This document shows, one piece after another, positions 1 through 11,407 of a DNA stretch of 64,000 bases; within the stretch, counting starts at the first letter, position 1, and every line of letters begins with the position of its first letter. Location of the stretch: positions 13,420,299 to 13,484,298 of the forward strand of contig JALMQS010000153.1 in NCBI GenBank assembly GCA_024734495.1, given 5' to 3'. The notes under the pieces were generated by a model. It searched no databases, had not been told where the DNA came from, and saw only the letters and a program-made list of their open reading frames with translations. Both the position numbers and the translations under genes were made by a program. This DNA is from Forficula auricularia. Lineage: Eukaryota; Arthropoda; Insecta; Dermaptera; Forficulidae.

Positions 1-245
1 AGGAATCGTAGGGAGTTGGACAAGACTTTAAATTAAATTAAATGCAAGTTTTGATTAAATATGCCATACGTTTCGTTGCTGTTTTGCAACTTCCTCAGTG
101 GCTGAAATAGCGAAACAAAGCCATTAGACATCTTTTTATTGATCATTTTTACAAAGTACAATTGTATGTTAGGTTATTTTTTCTCACCTCATTTATTAAA
201 CTTATTTGTCAGGATTTTTTACTAAGAGAAAAAACATTTCAAACA
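1..245. repeat. Partial copy of a foldback repeat family
   Basis: The start of the window resembles one arm of the foldback at 59280-59640: both have a 'tagggaGttgGAcAAGa' type end and a 'cgtttcgt...cttc' block. Read on the minus strand, 65-100 has CTGAGGA, one A, GTTGC, a loop, GCAAC, then GAAAC. This is the hammerhead-like motif discussed in the findings. The copy is cut by the window edge, so its full structure cannot be judged. Confidence 0.5.
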
Positions 246-391
246 GTATTCTTTTTTCTATCACAATTCATTCAATTCATCAAATAACATAAAATATAAC
301 CTTTTAAACAAAGTAATTGTTTTCTCTCAAAAAACTAAAAGAATCAAATTGAACAAAGAAATTTTTTTTTTAATTTTCAAGATATTTTTTT

Positions 392-785
392 CGATTCTAA
401 TACAAGAGATTTAGAGAGACGAAATACGCTATTTGTTTTGATATAAAGCAAAAAAATTTAACTTTGACACCCTCGAAAAAATCTGAAATATATACAAAGG
501 CCTGTGCTATGAATTTTTGATTTTGATAGAAAAATAAACTATTAATTTTCAATCTATTTTTATCGATTTTAATACAAGAGATTTAGAGAGATGAAATACG
601 CTATTTGTTTTGATATGAGGCGAAAAATTTAACTTTGACACCCTCAAAAAAATCTGAAATATATACAAAGGGTCCTTGGTATGAATTTTTGATTTTGATA
701 GAAAAATTAACTATTTTAATTTTCAATATATTTTTATCGACTCTATTGCAAGACTATTTAATGAGACCAAATACATGCTATTTAT
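392..785 (+). repeat. Tandem repeat, about 173-bp unit, 2.3 copies
   Basis: Units begin near 392, 564 and 739 with a 'tcgaNTCTaAT' type start. They share 'caagagatttagagaga', 'atacgctatttgttttgat' and 'aactttgacaccctc'. The third unit is diverged and incomplete. No coding potential is visible. Confidence 0.75.
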
Positions 786-859
786 TTTGATATATTTACT
801 TTTACTTATGATAGGGCACCATGGGAAAATTTTAATTGAAAAAAGACGCTGCGACTCGA

Positions 860-892
860 AAATGTTTGGGAATCCCTGCACTAAATCTTCAG
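860..892. mobile_element. hAT-like terminal inverted repeat remnant
   Basis: The stretch 'gtttgggaatccctg' resembles the outer end of hAT-family elements such as the one at 55630-56739, whose ends read CAGGGGTTCC. No partner end or target duplication was found upstream inside the window, so this is a one-ended relic or a chance match. Confidence 0.3.
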
Positions 893-1059
893 CTTCTCTT
901 TTAAGCAGAGAACAAACGAGCTCTTTGATTTAATCTTGATAATCTTTTAATTTTAATCATGGTGGCCAAAAGTATGTAATTTTCGTTTTAAAAACAACGT
1001 AAAAATAAAAAGGAATCAATAAAAATTTCTCATTTAAGAAATAAGAATTTCAAATCAAT

Positions 1060-1395
1060 TCAATCAAATAAACTCATCCTTATCGTGATCTTCCTCGGTC
1101 TTTCCTAAATCTCGTGTTCCACTTCGACGATATTCCCATGCTTTTAGGAGTCTCGCAAGCAACATTGGTGACAGGTGTTGGTACTATAGTTCTTTATACC
1201 ATACTCTGCCACTCTTTCCAGCCCAGGATTTATTCCCAATTCTTTTTTGATGTCGTCGTTCTTTATTTTATCCACTGCAGTCTTTTGTAGGCTTTAAAAA
1301 TTTCAATTCTACCGTCTGGATGCGAGAGTTCTCTTTCTTAGTCAATACCCATTTCTCACCTCCGTATAATAAAGTTGGAATGGCTATCGTCCTGT
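1060..1395 (-). pseudogene. Non-LTR retrotransposon reverse transcriptase, C-terminal relic
   Basis: The minus strand reads through frameshifts and a stop as IPTLLYGGEKWVLTKKENSR..Q, then a degenerate stretch, then KAWEYRRSGTRDLGK. This order matches the post-catalytic C-terminal part of arthropod LINE ORF2 proteins (YGSE.WxLTKK ... SGRRDxGRP). The catalytic YxDD region is not present. At least one in-frame stop (after 'DCSG') and a frameshift make it a dead fragment. The clade cannot be assigned from this segment alone. Confidence 0.75.
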
Positions 1396-2306
1396 AAAAT
1401 TATTCTTGTTTCTTTTAGAATAAAAGACAGTAATAATATCATTACAAAGTTAATTGAAAGCTAACATATTTGTAGTAACAATATTCTGTTAAATGAGCAT
1501 TTGTTTTCTCACCGTAAATACGATATTAGATAAATTTATATATCAATGAGAATTGTTTCGACCGCGCTTATTTGAAAAATATATTTTATCACGAGATCAC
1601 TGCGGATTATGCTATTGAAGCCTGTGGGGTCTTAAGTCTGGACCAAGAGATCGAATCAAATGTAGAAAACATTCGGTTACGATATTAGATCTACTTGAGG
1701 TTTGTAATAGCAGCCTTTGCGATCTTTTTTTTGGCAACAGCATTTTGTTTCTTCAAGAATCTGTATAAAATCAACATGAGCGTCTTGATTGTTTGTTAAA
1801 ATAAATGTATCAATCATTGGTATAAAATTGGCATTTTAGATTAGCTTTTCTAATTAATATTTTGTATTTTTGAATAAATTTAATATTCCGGCCGACTCGA
1901 GAACTTCATCCATTGATCAGTGTATAAAATAATAATTTTTCATTTTATTTTATCAGCCAATAGTCAATTCTTTTATCTTTTACAATCACCAGTGAAAAAA
2001 TAATTGAATATTATAGCTTTTGTCCGAAATCGAACTTGAATTATAAATATTTTTTCATTTAGAGCTTTTTAACTAATTCAATTTTTTTCACGTATAAAAA
2101 AAATATTGAATTATAAAATATAAATAAATAACTGTACTAAATAAAATCCTCAAAATGTAGTGCTGAATTTGAACTTGATTTATTGTTGGTGCGCCTGTAT
2201 TTAGGCAACATATTGAGCGCAGGAGATTGAAAGCTGCGTATGAGCTAGGAGAGTCCAGTGGTTGATGAATACTCCAGAGCTTATGGCTGAAAGAATAATT
2301 GTTTTT
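1396..2306. other. AT-rich stretch without recognisable genes
   Basis: Mostly AT-rich sequence. Positions 1540-1690 ('atatcaatgagaattgttt', 'gcggattatgctatt', 'gtcttaagtctggaccaaga') match, inverted, part of the duplicated repeat at 57375-58740. This indicates a dispersed repeat. Nothing else is supported. Confidence 0.6.
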
Positions 2307-3270
2307 TACTTTACCATACAGGGTATGGTCAAGTATTGTGATCGTGCATGAAAAAAGTGTTTTTTTCCTTCTTTTTTTCGAAATATCTCAAAAACGGCTG
2401 AAACTATTTCGATTAAAAAAATTGAGCGAAACCATGGCATTTCGCTCTACAAAAAAGCCCTAATAAGTGAACATCGAAAAAATTATATTTTTCGAGATAA
2501 TAATTTTTTTGTCAAAATGTCTGTTAGTCTGTCTGTTAGTTAGTCTGTGCGTTACCAAATTTTGTGGACGAGCTAGCTCAAAAACTAGTGTGAATATCGA
2601 AACCAAATTTCACACGTAGTTTTGGTCCATTGAGATTAAGAGCTGATTAGATTTTGGTGCATATCGACCCAAAATTAAGGGGGGTGGAGGGGGGTTAAAA
2701 ATTAAAAATCTAGGCCATTTGACCAAACTCAACCAAATTTTGTATACATAATCAGTGGGACCCCAGAAGTCTAAAAATGCAAAAACTAACCACCCAAAAT
2801 GGGGGGGGGGGTGCTGGGTCAAAAAATTAATATCTAGGCCATTTGACCAAACTCAACCAAATTTTGTACATATAATCAGTGGGACCCCAGAAGACTAAAA
2901 ATGGAAAAACTAACCGCCCAAAATGGGGGGGGGGGGGTAAAAATTAAAAATCTAGGCCGTTTGAGCAAACTCAACCAAATTTTGTATACATAATCAGTGG
3001 ACCCCCAGAAGTCTAAAAATGCAAAAACTAACCGCCCAAAATGGGGGGGGGGGATGCATGGTCAAAAAATTAAAATCTTGGCCATTTGACCAAACTCAAC
3101 CAAATTTTGTATACATAATCAGTGGGATCCCAGAAGTCTAAAAAGCAAAAACTAACCCCCCTCCCCTACATGATTATAAATAATTTTATTAAATATTAAA
3201 TATAAGTGAGGGGCCAGGTTGTATGATAAAGTCAAGTGGATGGCCATATCAGAACACGTCAGCTTATTTA
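2307..3270 (+). repeat. Hairpin-ended interspersed repeat, family A, copy 1
   Basis: Starts with a terminal hairpin: TACTT and CCATA pair with TATGG and AAGTA around 'cagg'. A conserved block follows ('aaaacggctgaaactatttcg', 'gagctagctcaaaaactag'). Next come four or so tandem modules of about 120-130 bp, each with 'caaattttgtatacataatc' and a poly-G run after 'accgcccaaaat'. It ends at 'ggccatatcagaacacgtca'. Other copies lie at 5254-6046, 8364-8686, 13664-14449, 24500-25088 and 26803-28140. No transposase is visible, so it is non-autonomous. The class is unknown. Confidence 0.8.
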
Positions 3271-3363
3271 CATAAGATTTAAATAGGTAGAGAATTTAAA
3301 AAACATTCGAGTTTTCCCAATTTGGTCTGCCTCAGTTTTATTTTATTGATGTGATTTTGCTTG

Positions 3364-3575
3364 TTACTTTATCCAATGCGAAGCATGGGTAAAGTATTGG
3401 AATCGGTCCCGTGCCAAGCGCGACTTCAAAGGATTCTCAGATAAAGACTACGGAACCCATGGCCTCAAACAATGTCACATATTTTAGTATTCAATCAAAC
3501 TGAATTTTAGCACGAGGCGGTTTTGCCAAAAATTACATGGGGTCTCGTCCAGAGACCAAAAAGTACGATTTTATA
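3364..3575 (+). repeat. Hairpin-ended repeat, family B, copy 1 (truncated)
   Basis: Begins with the hairpin TACTTTA / TAAAGTA enclosing ATGC-gaa-GCAT. 'attggaatcggtc' and 'ggacccatgg'-like blocks follow, shared with the inverted copies at 7628-8009 and 18775-19028. The terminal hairpin has the same layout as family A but different paired bases. Confidence 0.7.
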
Positions 3576-3696
3576 ATTTAGTTGCAATTTATTTTAGATC
3601 ATTCTTAAGTTTATTTATGTGAAACCTACTTATATTTTAAATTTTAAAAAGTTTCTAAAAAAATTGTATTATAATTTTTTTACTTTATTTAATACT

Positions 3697-4742
3697 AGCT
3701 GCAAGGCCCGCCTTCGGCGACCTTCTTGTTTGCCGGGGGCACGCCCCTGGACCCCAGCCCTCGAACCACACCCTCACCCCCCACTCTCACCCAGCACCCC
3801 CGCCCTCACACCACCACCCCAAGACTCCATTCCGCACCCTAACCCACTAACCCCACCCTTAAAACCCCCTCCAGCACCCACACTCCGTTCCCGACCCCCG
3901 CCCCCACAGCACAACCCGCACCCCACCCACCTCGGATCCCGCACCCCATCCACTCCGTGCCCTCCAACCCTGCGCACCACACCCCCGCCTATCCCCCTGG
4001 ACCCCACCCCCGCTATGCCCTTGGACTCCACCCCTCACCACCCCCTTCACCCCCACTCTACACCGCTTCACTCCTCACCCCACCCCCATTCCACCCACGC
4101 ACCCAGTTTTTGAATTTCTAGCCTTCTAGTGACCCACAGATTATGTATACAAAATTTGGTTGAGTTTGGCCCAAGAGAAACAATTTTCACCCCCCCCACA
4201 TTTTGGGTGGTTAGTTTTTGCATTTCAAGCTCTCTAGGGGCCCACAGATTATGTATACAAAATTTGGTTGAGTTTGTTCCAAGGGCAAGAACTTACATAT
4301 TTTTCACCCTCCCCCCTTTTTAGGTGGTTTTTGGGATAATTTTTTAAACAAAAGTCGTCCGCAATCACATCCCCTACAACTTTGCTAATTATAAAATTTG
4401 CCGTATAGTTAATAGTTTAGGAGTTATTTGATAATTTTCATTCTTGCCCCCCCCCCCTCCGGAACCCCCTTTGGGGTCAAAATATCAAAACGTTATATAG
4501 CTAAAAATGTAAGTTAGAAGACATCTGATACAAATATGAAGTTTCATAATAATCCCTTCAGTCGTTTTGACGTAAATCGTGAGCAACTTTTCGCGGAAAC
4601 CACTGAAACAGACATGTAGACAGACAGACAGGAATTTTGTTGAGGGTGTTTTCGTTCATAACTTTGCTTGAAACGTGTGCATCCAAAATTTGGCGTGATT
4701 TGGAGCAATGTACAGGACAAAACCTTAATTTTATATATATAG
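3697..4742 (+). mobile_element. ACTAG-headed, TATATATAGAT-tailed repeat, copy 1
   Basis: Head 'actagctgcaaggcccgcc', tail 'aattttatatatatagat'. Inside is a very C-rich 350-bp block (about 3720-4100), two modules of the 'gattatgtatacaaaattt' type shared with family A, and 'cgtgagcaacttttcgcgg'. Further copies lie at 25089-25705 and, inverted, at 27236-27877. The C-rich block is open in several frames and gives proline/histidine-rich peptides, best read as low complexity rather than a protein. The element class is not certain; it could be a non-autonomous Helitron-like element, which would need end-junction comparison. Confidence 0.7.
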
Positions 4743-4924
4743 ATGTTCAAGAACCTACACCATTCTCCCTTAACAAAAATCCCTGCATTGAAGTACCTTC
4801 ACGGCGCCCCTACTCATCTGGAGGGATAGGGGGATGCTCCAGTTCTGTATCGAGTATAGCCTCCTCTAATATTATTCAATTAAAAAACCTTGCCGGTGGC
4901 TTTCATCATCAAGATAATAATTAA
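4743..4924 (+). CDS. Possible terminal coding exon, unknown protein
   Basis: I do not recognise this. Directly after the transposon end 'tatatatatag' a frame is open to a TAA at 4922-4924. It reads VQEPTPFSLNKNPCIEVPS, then a Gly/Ser-rich run (SSGGIGGCSSSVSSIASS), then a short tail ending HHQDNN. Composition and codon use look more like real coding sequence than the flanks. If spliced, the acceptor AG (4741-4742) is supplied by the transposon tail and the upstream exon would end after one codon base. A poly(A) signal AATAAA lies at 5178-5183. It could also be a gene fragment 5'-truncated by the insertion. No upstream exon was found. Confidence 0.35.
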
Positions 4925-5253
4925 AGTTTTTAACCACGATCGAGATTGCTAAATGAAATTTCCAACTTGTTAAATTTCTCATAAAAATTCAATTTTCTCA
5001 TAATATAATCTTCTAAATTTTTTTTTATCTATCCTTTAAATAAAAAGACCATGAATTAATTAACCTCTCATGGATATACTTTTATCAATTACCTTTAAAA
5101 GCTTTTAAAAGATTATAGGAGGAAATTCGCAGATCAAACAGGTGATTCTGAATTAAATCTCCAATCCCTGTCTCTTCAATAAAATGATAGAAGTAAATTT
5201 ATAATACAATTTTCTTCGATCATTAGCATTGAATTAATGGAAAATTTTACAAA
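4925..5253. other. AT-rich sequence, possible 3' UTR
   Basis: AT-rich and without repeats that I recognise. It contains AATAAA at 5178-5183 and could be the 3' UTR of the exon at 4743-4924. Confidence 0.35.
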
Positions 5254-6046
5254 ATAAGCTGACGTGTTCTGATGTGGCCATCCACTTGACTTTACCATAC
5301 AACCAGGCACCTCACTTATATTTAATATTTAATAAAAATTATTTACTGATTATGTATACAAAATTTGGTTGAGTTTGGTCAAATAGGCAAGATTTTAATT
5401 TTTTGTCATTCCCCCCACCCTCATTTTGGGCGGTTAGTTTTTCCATTTTTAGTCTTCTGGGGTTACACTGATTATGTATACAAAATTTGATTGAGTTTGG
5501 TCAAATGGCCTAGATATTAATTTTTTGACCCAGCACCCCCCCCCCCATTTTGGGAGGTTATGTTTTTGCATTTTTAGACTTCTGGGGTCCCACTGATTAT
5601 GTATACAAAATTTGGTTGAGTTTGGTCAAATGGCCTAGATTTTTAATTTTTAACCCCCCTCCACCCCCTTAATTTTGGGTCGATATGCACCAAAATCTAA
5701 TCAGCTCTTAATCTCAATGGACCAAAACTACCTGTGAAATTTGGTTTTGATATTCACACTAGTTTTTGAGCTAGCTCGTCCACAAAATTTGGTAACGCAC
5801 AGACTAACTAAACTAACATAAGAGACTAACAGACATTTTGACAAAACAATTATTATCTCGGAAAATATAATTTTTTCGATGTTCACTTATTAGGGCTTTT
5901 TTGTAGAGCGAAATGCCATGGTTTTGCTCAATTTTTTAAATCAAAATAGTTTTAGCCGTTTTTTAGATATTTTGAAAAAAAGAAGGAAAAAAACACTTTC
6001 ATGAACGATTACAATACTTGACCATGCCCTGTATGGTAAAGTAAAA
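5254..6046 (-). repeat. Family A hairpin-ended repeat, copy 2 (inverted)
   Basis: Reverse-oriented copy of 2307-3270. It starts 'gctgacgtgttctgatgtgg', has three 'gattatgtatacaaaattt' modules with poly-C runs, and ends at the hairpin 'ccctgtatggtaaagtaa'. Both ends are present, so this is a near full-length copy. Confidence 0.8.
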
Positions 6047-6837
6047 ATATCCTTCAATTATCTTAATTCATTTTATGTATTTTTCTTTCCTGGGAACATT
6101 GGGACATTTACTTTTTGACAGCTTCTCTAGGCTGATATATTTTGCCATTTAGTCTTACCAAACATAAGCCTTATGAAGTATAATTTATCAATTCTTAATC
6201 TTGTATAACAGCATGCCACTGTCTTATTTTTATTTTAACAAAAGCGATTTGAGATGTATTGTAATCGTGCAAGAAAAAATTATTTTTACTTTCACTTTTA
6301 TCAAAATCATTAGATATCTTCTAATGATTGATATATGTAGAAGTATTTTTTTTTTCGATTTTTTCAAAATAACTCAAAAATGACATATAGGGTAAGTCAT
6401 TTAATATACTTTCTCCCTGCTTGGGGGAACTGTACATACTTTTTTGAAGTTTCTCTTGAGATATTTCAGAGTTCTCAGGCTCAGTGCAGTGAATGTATTA
6501 AGACGAATAAGCTATAAATTATTAAGTATATATAAAAAAGTGAGCAAATTCACAATATTAAAGGGGATGATATAAAAGAACTTTTAGGTGCAAAATGTTT
6601 GGTAAAATAGGAGCTGAACAAATTTAGGGCTAAGTTCAGACCGTCATCAGTTTAAAAAATTTAGAAAATCAGAAAAAATATGTAGCGTTATAATCAGAGT
6701 TAATGAAGAGTTGCCATAAAAGACGCATTTTTAGAATTAACAAAACTCATAACTATCATTAAAAATTAAATTCATTTAATTGAAAATGTCTAATAATTCA
6801 AACAACTATAAATCAGTGTTAAAAATTTGTATTAGCG
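6047..6837. other. AT-rich stretch without recognisable genes
   Basis: Short open frames only, poor coding bias. The pieces near 6240-6390 echo the family A opening block ('tgtaatcgtgcaagaaaaaa'). No gene or RNA is supported. Confidence 0.5.
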
Positions 6838-7053
6838 GTTATCGATGAGGCAGTCCAAAAAAGAAGATAATTTACACTAATCTTTTTATTCATAAAACCG
6901 AGGTTTCAAAACCCTGAAGAAGAAGAGAATAGCCTCCGAAACGTCGGTTTTATGAATAAAAATATAGTGTAAATTATCTTCTTTTTTGGACTGCCTCATC
7001 GATATCCACTCAATTTCACTTATCAGTCCGTCTCCAAAGATTACTCCAATCTT
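6838..7053 (+). repeat. Foldback repeat with hammerhead-like core
   Basis: Inverted arms ('cgatgaggcagtccaaaa' and its complement) of about 65 bp enclose CTGAAGA (6914-6920) ... GAAACGTC (6938-6945). The right arm continues into 'cactcaatttcactta' and 'cagtccgtctccaaag'. The same repeat is found, interrupted, at 32089-32940. The central helix is partly degraded here compared with that copy. Confidence 0.7.
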
Positions 7054-7627
7054 ATTTGTATTAGCCCTAAAAATAATTGAAATCTAAATGTATTTATAAT
7101 AAAGTAATATTTTGTGCAGTAATACTGGTGTAGGTTTATCGTCAAATATATGAAATAAAATTAAAAATAGATCATTAGTTAAGTTTCACAATTAATTTGT
7201 GAAAACTACCTAGTAATCTATTTTTAATTTCATTATAGTAATATCTCTACTCCCTAGCTGCTTGTGATTGGTTAGCTTGAATTTTCCTCATCCATCTGTA
7301 AAATTTGACGAGAAAGTTACCAAGTCTTGAAAATGTTTTCCCTTAAAATTATTTAAAATCCAATTTTATTTTGTGGTGACCAAAATGTCATAACTCATTA
7401 ATTTTATTAATAAAAAAATAAACTGAAACGGATCGTTGCTAAACTTTATCCAATGAACTTTCGTACTCTAGGGTAAAGTACTTTAAAATATAATTTTACA
7501 AAAAATTTTATATGACCATTTTTGTGGTCCTCAAAGGTACTCAATCTACAATATTTATATTTCATCAAAATTGGTTAAGTCATTTTCAAGATATTTAGAA
7601 AAAAACTAAAAAAGTACCGAAATAAAG
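7054..7627. other. AT-rich stretch with a small palindrome
   Basis: Contains an inverted repeat at about 7138-7225 ('aaatagatcattagttaagt' arms, centre 'aattgtgaaaactacct'). A related palindrome is at 21225-21365. No genes are visible. Confidence 0.5.
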
Positions 7628-8009
7628 TACTAATGTTTGAGGGCCGATATGTACCAAAAACTAATCAGCGCTTCATTTTGTTAAAATAATGTTAGGTTTT
7701 CATTTTCATTTCAATTGGTGCAACGTTGTGGAAAAAATCGTGGACGAAACAAACAATCGATAACATACATACATCTAATCGCACGAACTTCCAAAAAATG
7801 GCATTTTTTTGTTTTTGGCCTCTCGACGAGACCCCAGGTAATTTTTGCCAAAATCGTCACGTGCTAAAATTCAATCTAATTGAATACTACAATTTGTGAC
7901 CTTAATTGAGTCCATGGGTTCCGTAGTCTTTACCTGAGGACCCTTTGAAGTCGCGCTTGGCGCCAGACCGATTACAATACTTTACCCATGCTTCGCATTG
8001 GATAAAGTA
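7628..8009 (-). repeat. Family B hairpin-ended repeat, copy 2 (inverted)
   Basis: Ends at the hairpin 'acccatgcttcgcattgg' followed by ataaagtaa. It contains 'gagtccatgggttccgtag' and 'ccctttgaagtcgcgcttg'. This is the most complete of the three copies in the window. Confidence 0.75.
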
Positions 8010-8363
8010 AAAATACTCAATATTATTAGTTGTATAAATTAAAAGAAAATTTAATATATGTAGGTATATATTTACTTATTTAGTCTTTATTGAAGAGCAA
8101 TTAGTTATTCTCGTTATAAAGGTGTCTTGTCTTGGACCAAATTCAATGGAGAAATGAGTATTTCTAGAATAACTTAATTAAAAAAATCCTATTGATTAAA
8201 ACTTGTCAGGACTTGTATATTTTTGCAGGTAGTTACGTGTTAATAGAAAAATAAAATGTCTCTATCGGCAGCCTATCCACAAAATAAAATTCTCAGTTCG
8301 TTCAATTATATATTCCTATTCAAAAAAAATAATCACTTTCAAAGCGCCCTAAGACTCATCCTA

Positions 8364-8686
8364 TTTTGGACCAAAACTGCGTGAGAAATTTGGTTTTGAT
8401 ATTCACACTAGTTTTTGAGCTAGCTCATACACAAATTTGGTAACGCACAGAGTAACTAACTAACTAACTAACAGACATTTTGACAAGACAATTTTATCTC
8501 AAAAAATTTAATTTTTTTGATGTTCACTTATTAGAGCTTTTTTGTAGAGCGAAATGCGATGGTTTTGCTCAATTTTTTTAATAGAAATAGTTTCAGCCGT
8601 TTTTTAGATATTTTGAAAAAAAGAAGGAAAAAACACTTTTTTCATGCACGATTACAATACTTGACCATACCCTGTATGGTAAAGTA
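8364..8686 (-). repeat. Family A hairpin-ended repeat, copy 3 (truncated, inverted)
   Basis: Only the hairpin-proximal 320 bp is present. The poly-G modules are absent. It ends 'ccctgtatggtaaagtaaa'. Confidence 0.7.
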
Positions 8687-9137
8687 AAAACACAATCGTA
8701 TTATAAGGCCTAACTGATACAGTGTTTTTTTTTTAAGTGTAAAAAAGAAAAGGATGTCATTGTTGTGAGTCAATTATTTTAATTGTAATCGACATATGGT
8801 GTAATTAAATATATATTATTTTTTACGAGGAGGTTAAGTTCAAATATTGCCTGAGGAAGCAGAAAAATATACTGTGAAACGTACCAACATTTTGAAAATT
8901 TAACTTCTAATTTTATTTCAAGCCCAAGTATCTAATAACCAGCCACAAAAAAAATATTCATCATCGATAACAACACTAATTTATTTCAGTTTATTTATGA
9001 ATTTCGCCTAATTTTCTGAAACTATGAATTTTTTTTAATAGACCTACATCTATGTTTTCTGTCAAAATACATCGATATTGTCAGGTCGATATTATCGAAG
9101 GTGAACATCGATATTTTAACTATCGATGCTCATCCCT
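8687..9137. other. AT-rich stretch with a hammerhead-like motif
   Basis: At 8851-8883 CTGAGGA, A, GCAG, loop, CTGT, GAAAC, GTAC is present. The GCAG/CTGT helix pairs with one G-U. The surroundings are AT-rich and otherwise unremarkable. Confidence 0.5.
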
Positions 9138-9501
9138 AGGGCCCGTCCATAAATTACGTTACAGCGTAAGGGTGGAGAGGGAATCTCAGGTTTGGGACAA
9201 AATGTGACAGAGGGGCCCGGGGATCTTAAAAATTGTGATGTCACAAAAGTCAAATTAAAAAATTTCCAAATATATTTTTTAGATCTAAAAATTATAAGTT
9301 TAACTTAAAATATATTAAATCCATTTAGTTGAGTTTAATTTATAAAAAAAATGTATAGAATTATTAAATTATAGGGTGTACAAGTGATTGTGTGACGTCA
9401 CAATACAGGAGGGCTCAATGAAAATGTGATAGAATGTGACAAATGGGGATGGGGGGTCTAAAAATCTTGAAATTAATGGGACGTAATTTTAGACGGCCCC
9501 C
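9138..9501. mobile_element. MITE with TIRs of the GGGCCCGTCCATAAATTACG type
   Basis: Left end 'gggcccgtccataaattacg' and right end 'acgtaattttagacggcccc' are imperfect inverted repeats of about 20 bp, flanked by CTA on both sides. The 364-bp interior has no transposase. It is a non-autonomous DNA transposon. I do not assign a superfamily. Confidence 0.65.
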
Positions 9502-9533
9502 TACACGTAACCTATTTTTTGAAAATAATATTT

Positions 9534-10060
9534 TAGTACCTGGAGCCATCGAGCGATGCTCGGCAACTTTTTGCTTCAGTTAAAAGTTATATATTAATAT
9601 TATTTTTAATTTAAAATTTTGATAAAAACCACCCCGTCACTTCACCCCACCCCGCCGCCATACCACCCCCGCTACGCTCCCTGGAAAACCACCCCTGTAC
9701 CACCTCCGCGCACCGCACCACCGCGTTTAATCAATTAAATTGTTTAATTTTAATATATATTAATATTTGCTATAAAGTATTCGTGGGTTTTAAAATTAAA
9801 AAACCAATTAATAAATAAAAGATAATTGAAAGAAATGTAAACAAACTTTTTTATTGACATTTTCATCTATAAATAATTACTTTAATTAAGAAAAAGTCAA
9901 TTAAGATGAATTTTGATGAGGTCCAGACCTAGCCAGATCGCTTTCTCATCATCAAAACTTGTTAATAGAGTTTGTTTCATCAAAATAAAAAAATATACAA
10001 ATATACCATATAAATATATATATACAATTTTTGCTCGTTCATTAAGAGTAGTAGATAGAT
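9534..10060 (+). repeat. TACCTGGAGCCA-headed repeat, copy 1
   Basis: Starts 'tacctggagccatcgagcga', has a C-rich block at 9630-9720, then 'gtccagacctagccagatcg'. It ends at 'caatttttgctcgttc'. Copies: 22420-23165 (+) and a short inverted one at 35025-35197. Confidence 0.65.
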
Positions 10061-10689
10061 AGATTTACCCCTTAGACCATGAAATATATAGACACGCCCT
10101 GGTGTCGATTTGGTGAAGCTAACATCAACTAGAGAATGTGACGTCATCAGTAGGCAGGAACAACGAGAAATAGCATGGGCGCTATAGGAATTATTATACA
10201 TTGAGATAAATTTATCGTAGTTTAGATTATTTATTTTGGATTCCAATAATCGCAAATTAATATTGAATTAATGTACGAAAATATTTATTTATTTTTTTAA
10301 CAAAATGTTTTATTTTTCAAATTTAAATTACATATTTAAAAATAATTCGGTCATCGAGCAACACTCCTCCCATGTCCAATAATATACAACAATGTCTTTT
10401 ATTATTTTAATCAATTGTAGGTTACCAAAATATTTATTAATTTCGAATGGTAAATCAAATAAATAGTTATTCATTTTAAATACAGGTTTTTTGAATCAAT
10501 TGACGGAACATTCAACCAAGTTCATCATTTGATTTTACCTAGTTGATGTTGGCCTCACTTCACACTGTGTGGAGAGTAGCAGAAGGCGTGTCTATATAAA
10601 TATTTCATGGTCTAAGATTTACCACATGGGGCAATCACAATAAGGCAATTATAAATTAAATTAGAGAGTAAAGAAATGATTTTATTATA
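10061..10689. other. AT-rich, no gene recognised
   Basis: Holds two diverged, inverted copies of a 'gaaatatatagacacgccct' / 'ggcgtgtctatataaatatt' block (10080-10105 and 10585-10610). This suggests the decayed ends of an element of about 0.5 kb. No coding signal is visible. Confidence 0.4.
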
Positions 10690-10800
10690 GTTAAAGGGAT
10701 CAGCCGGAGTTCGAACCCAGGATCTTCGCATATCTAGTGCGATGCTTTTTAAAGAACATGGGTGAATCCCTGAATCGCACCTCGGATAATTCTAATGTCT
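10690..10800 (-). repeat. tRNA-like (SINE head) remnant
   Basis: The minus strand carries a B-box-like GGTTCGAACTCC and flanking sequence resembling a tRNA-derived SINE head. The A box and a foldable acceptor stem are not evident, so this is not a functional tRNA. Confidence 0.35.
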
Positions 10801-10847
10801 ATAATAAATATTTCCTTTATTTCCTAATTTAATTTAGTAAATTTATC

Positions 10848-11267
10848 ATGTTAAATCGATTCGATTATTTTTTTGTCATTAAATTAAACTTTCTATTGGT
10901 TTCTTTGGTTCATTTAAAATGTGTCTCAGAAACGAAATTGGTCACAGCTTTCAATTATATTGATATCGAATATGTCAAATACAAGCCCACAAATGTCATC
11001 ACCAACAGAATACATCAATTATTGATCGTATCCCCACCCTTTTCCTTTTTCTATTCAATATATAGAGATATATTATTTTCACGTTATTCCTTTCATTCAT
11101 ACATTCATTTCGGGATATCTAATCTCGTAGTCATGAAAAAAGATACAATCTCTAACATAGATTGGATTGGCTTTGAGGAAACAGATTGTATGAAAAAAAA
11201 AGTAAAATTTTTCTATCTCTGGAGATCATATAGGGATATGGAATTCATTATTATGTTTGATAACTAA
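10848..11267 (+). CDS. Unrecognised open frame of 139 codons
   Basis: A long ATG frame in AT-rich DNA starting MLNRFDYFFVIKLN and ending FIIMFDN. It is rich in F, I, Y, N and K, as expected from AT-biased random sequence. There are no domains, no clear signal peptide and no splice or promoter context that decides it. The length is unusual for the local composition, so it is listed, but I regard it as probably not a gene. Confidence 0.15.
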   Translation: MLNRFDYFFVIKLNFLLVSLVHLKCVSETKLVTAFNYIDIEYVKYKPTNVITNRIHQLLIVSPPFSFFYSIYRDILFSRYSFHSYIHFGISNLVVMKKDTISNIDWIGFEETDCMKKKVKFFYLWRSYRDMEFIIMFDN

Positions 11268-11407
11268 ATGAAAGGAGAGAGGTTTCTGAATGAAAAATCA
11301 TTCAACCGAGCCTTTAAAGAGGATTATAGTCTTATTTCTTGAATTAAAGGTAACTCGTCTCCTTTTATAATATATAAATATATGTATATATGTTCATTGA
11401 GGTTTCC

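Noticed and set aside
3619..4113. 164-codon Pro/His-rich open frame and its antisense partners
   Set aside because: It coincides with the C-rich low-complexity block of an interspersed element that recurs with different lengths. Openness in several frames comes from composition.
9900..9960. Hammerhead-like motif in 'gatgaggtccagacctagcc'
   Set aside because: There is no GAAAC after the possible helix and the same block in the sister copy (22980) does not preserve pairing with the expected layout.
10848..11267. Real protein-coding gene of 139 codons
   Set aside because: Composition matches AT-rich random sequence and there is no domain, promoter or splice evidence. Listed only at low confidence.
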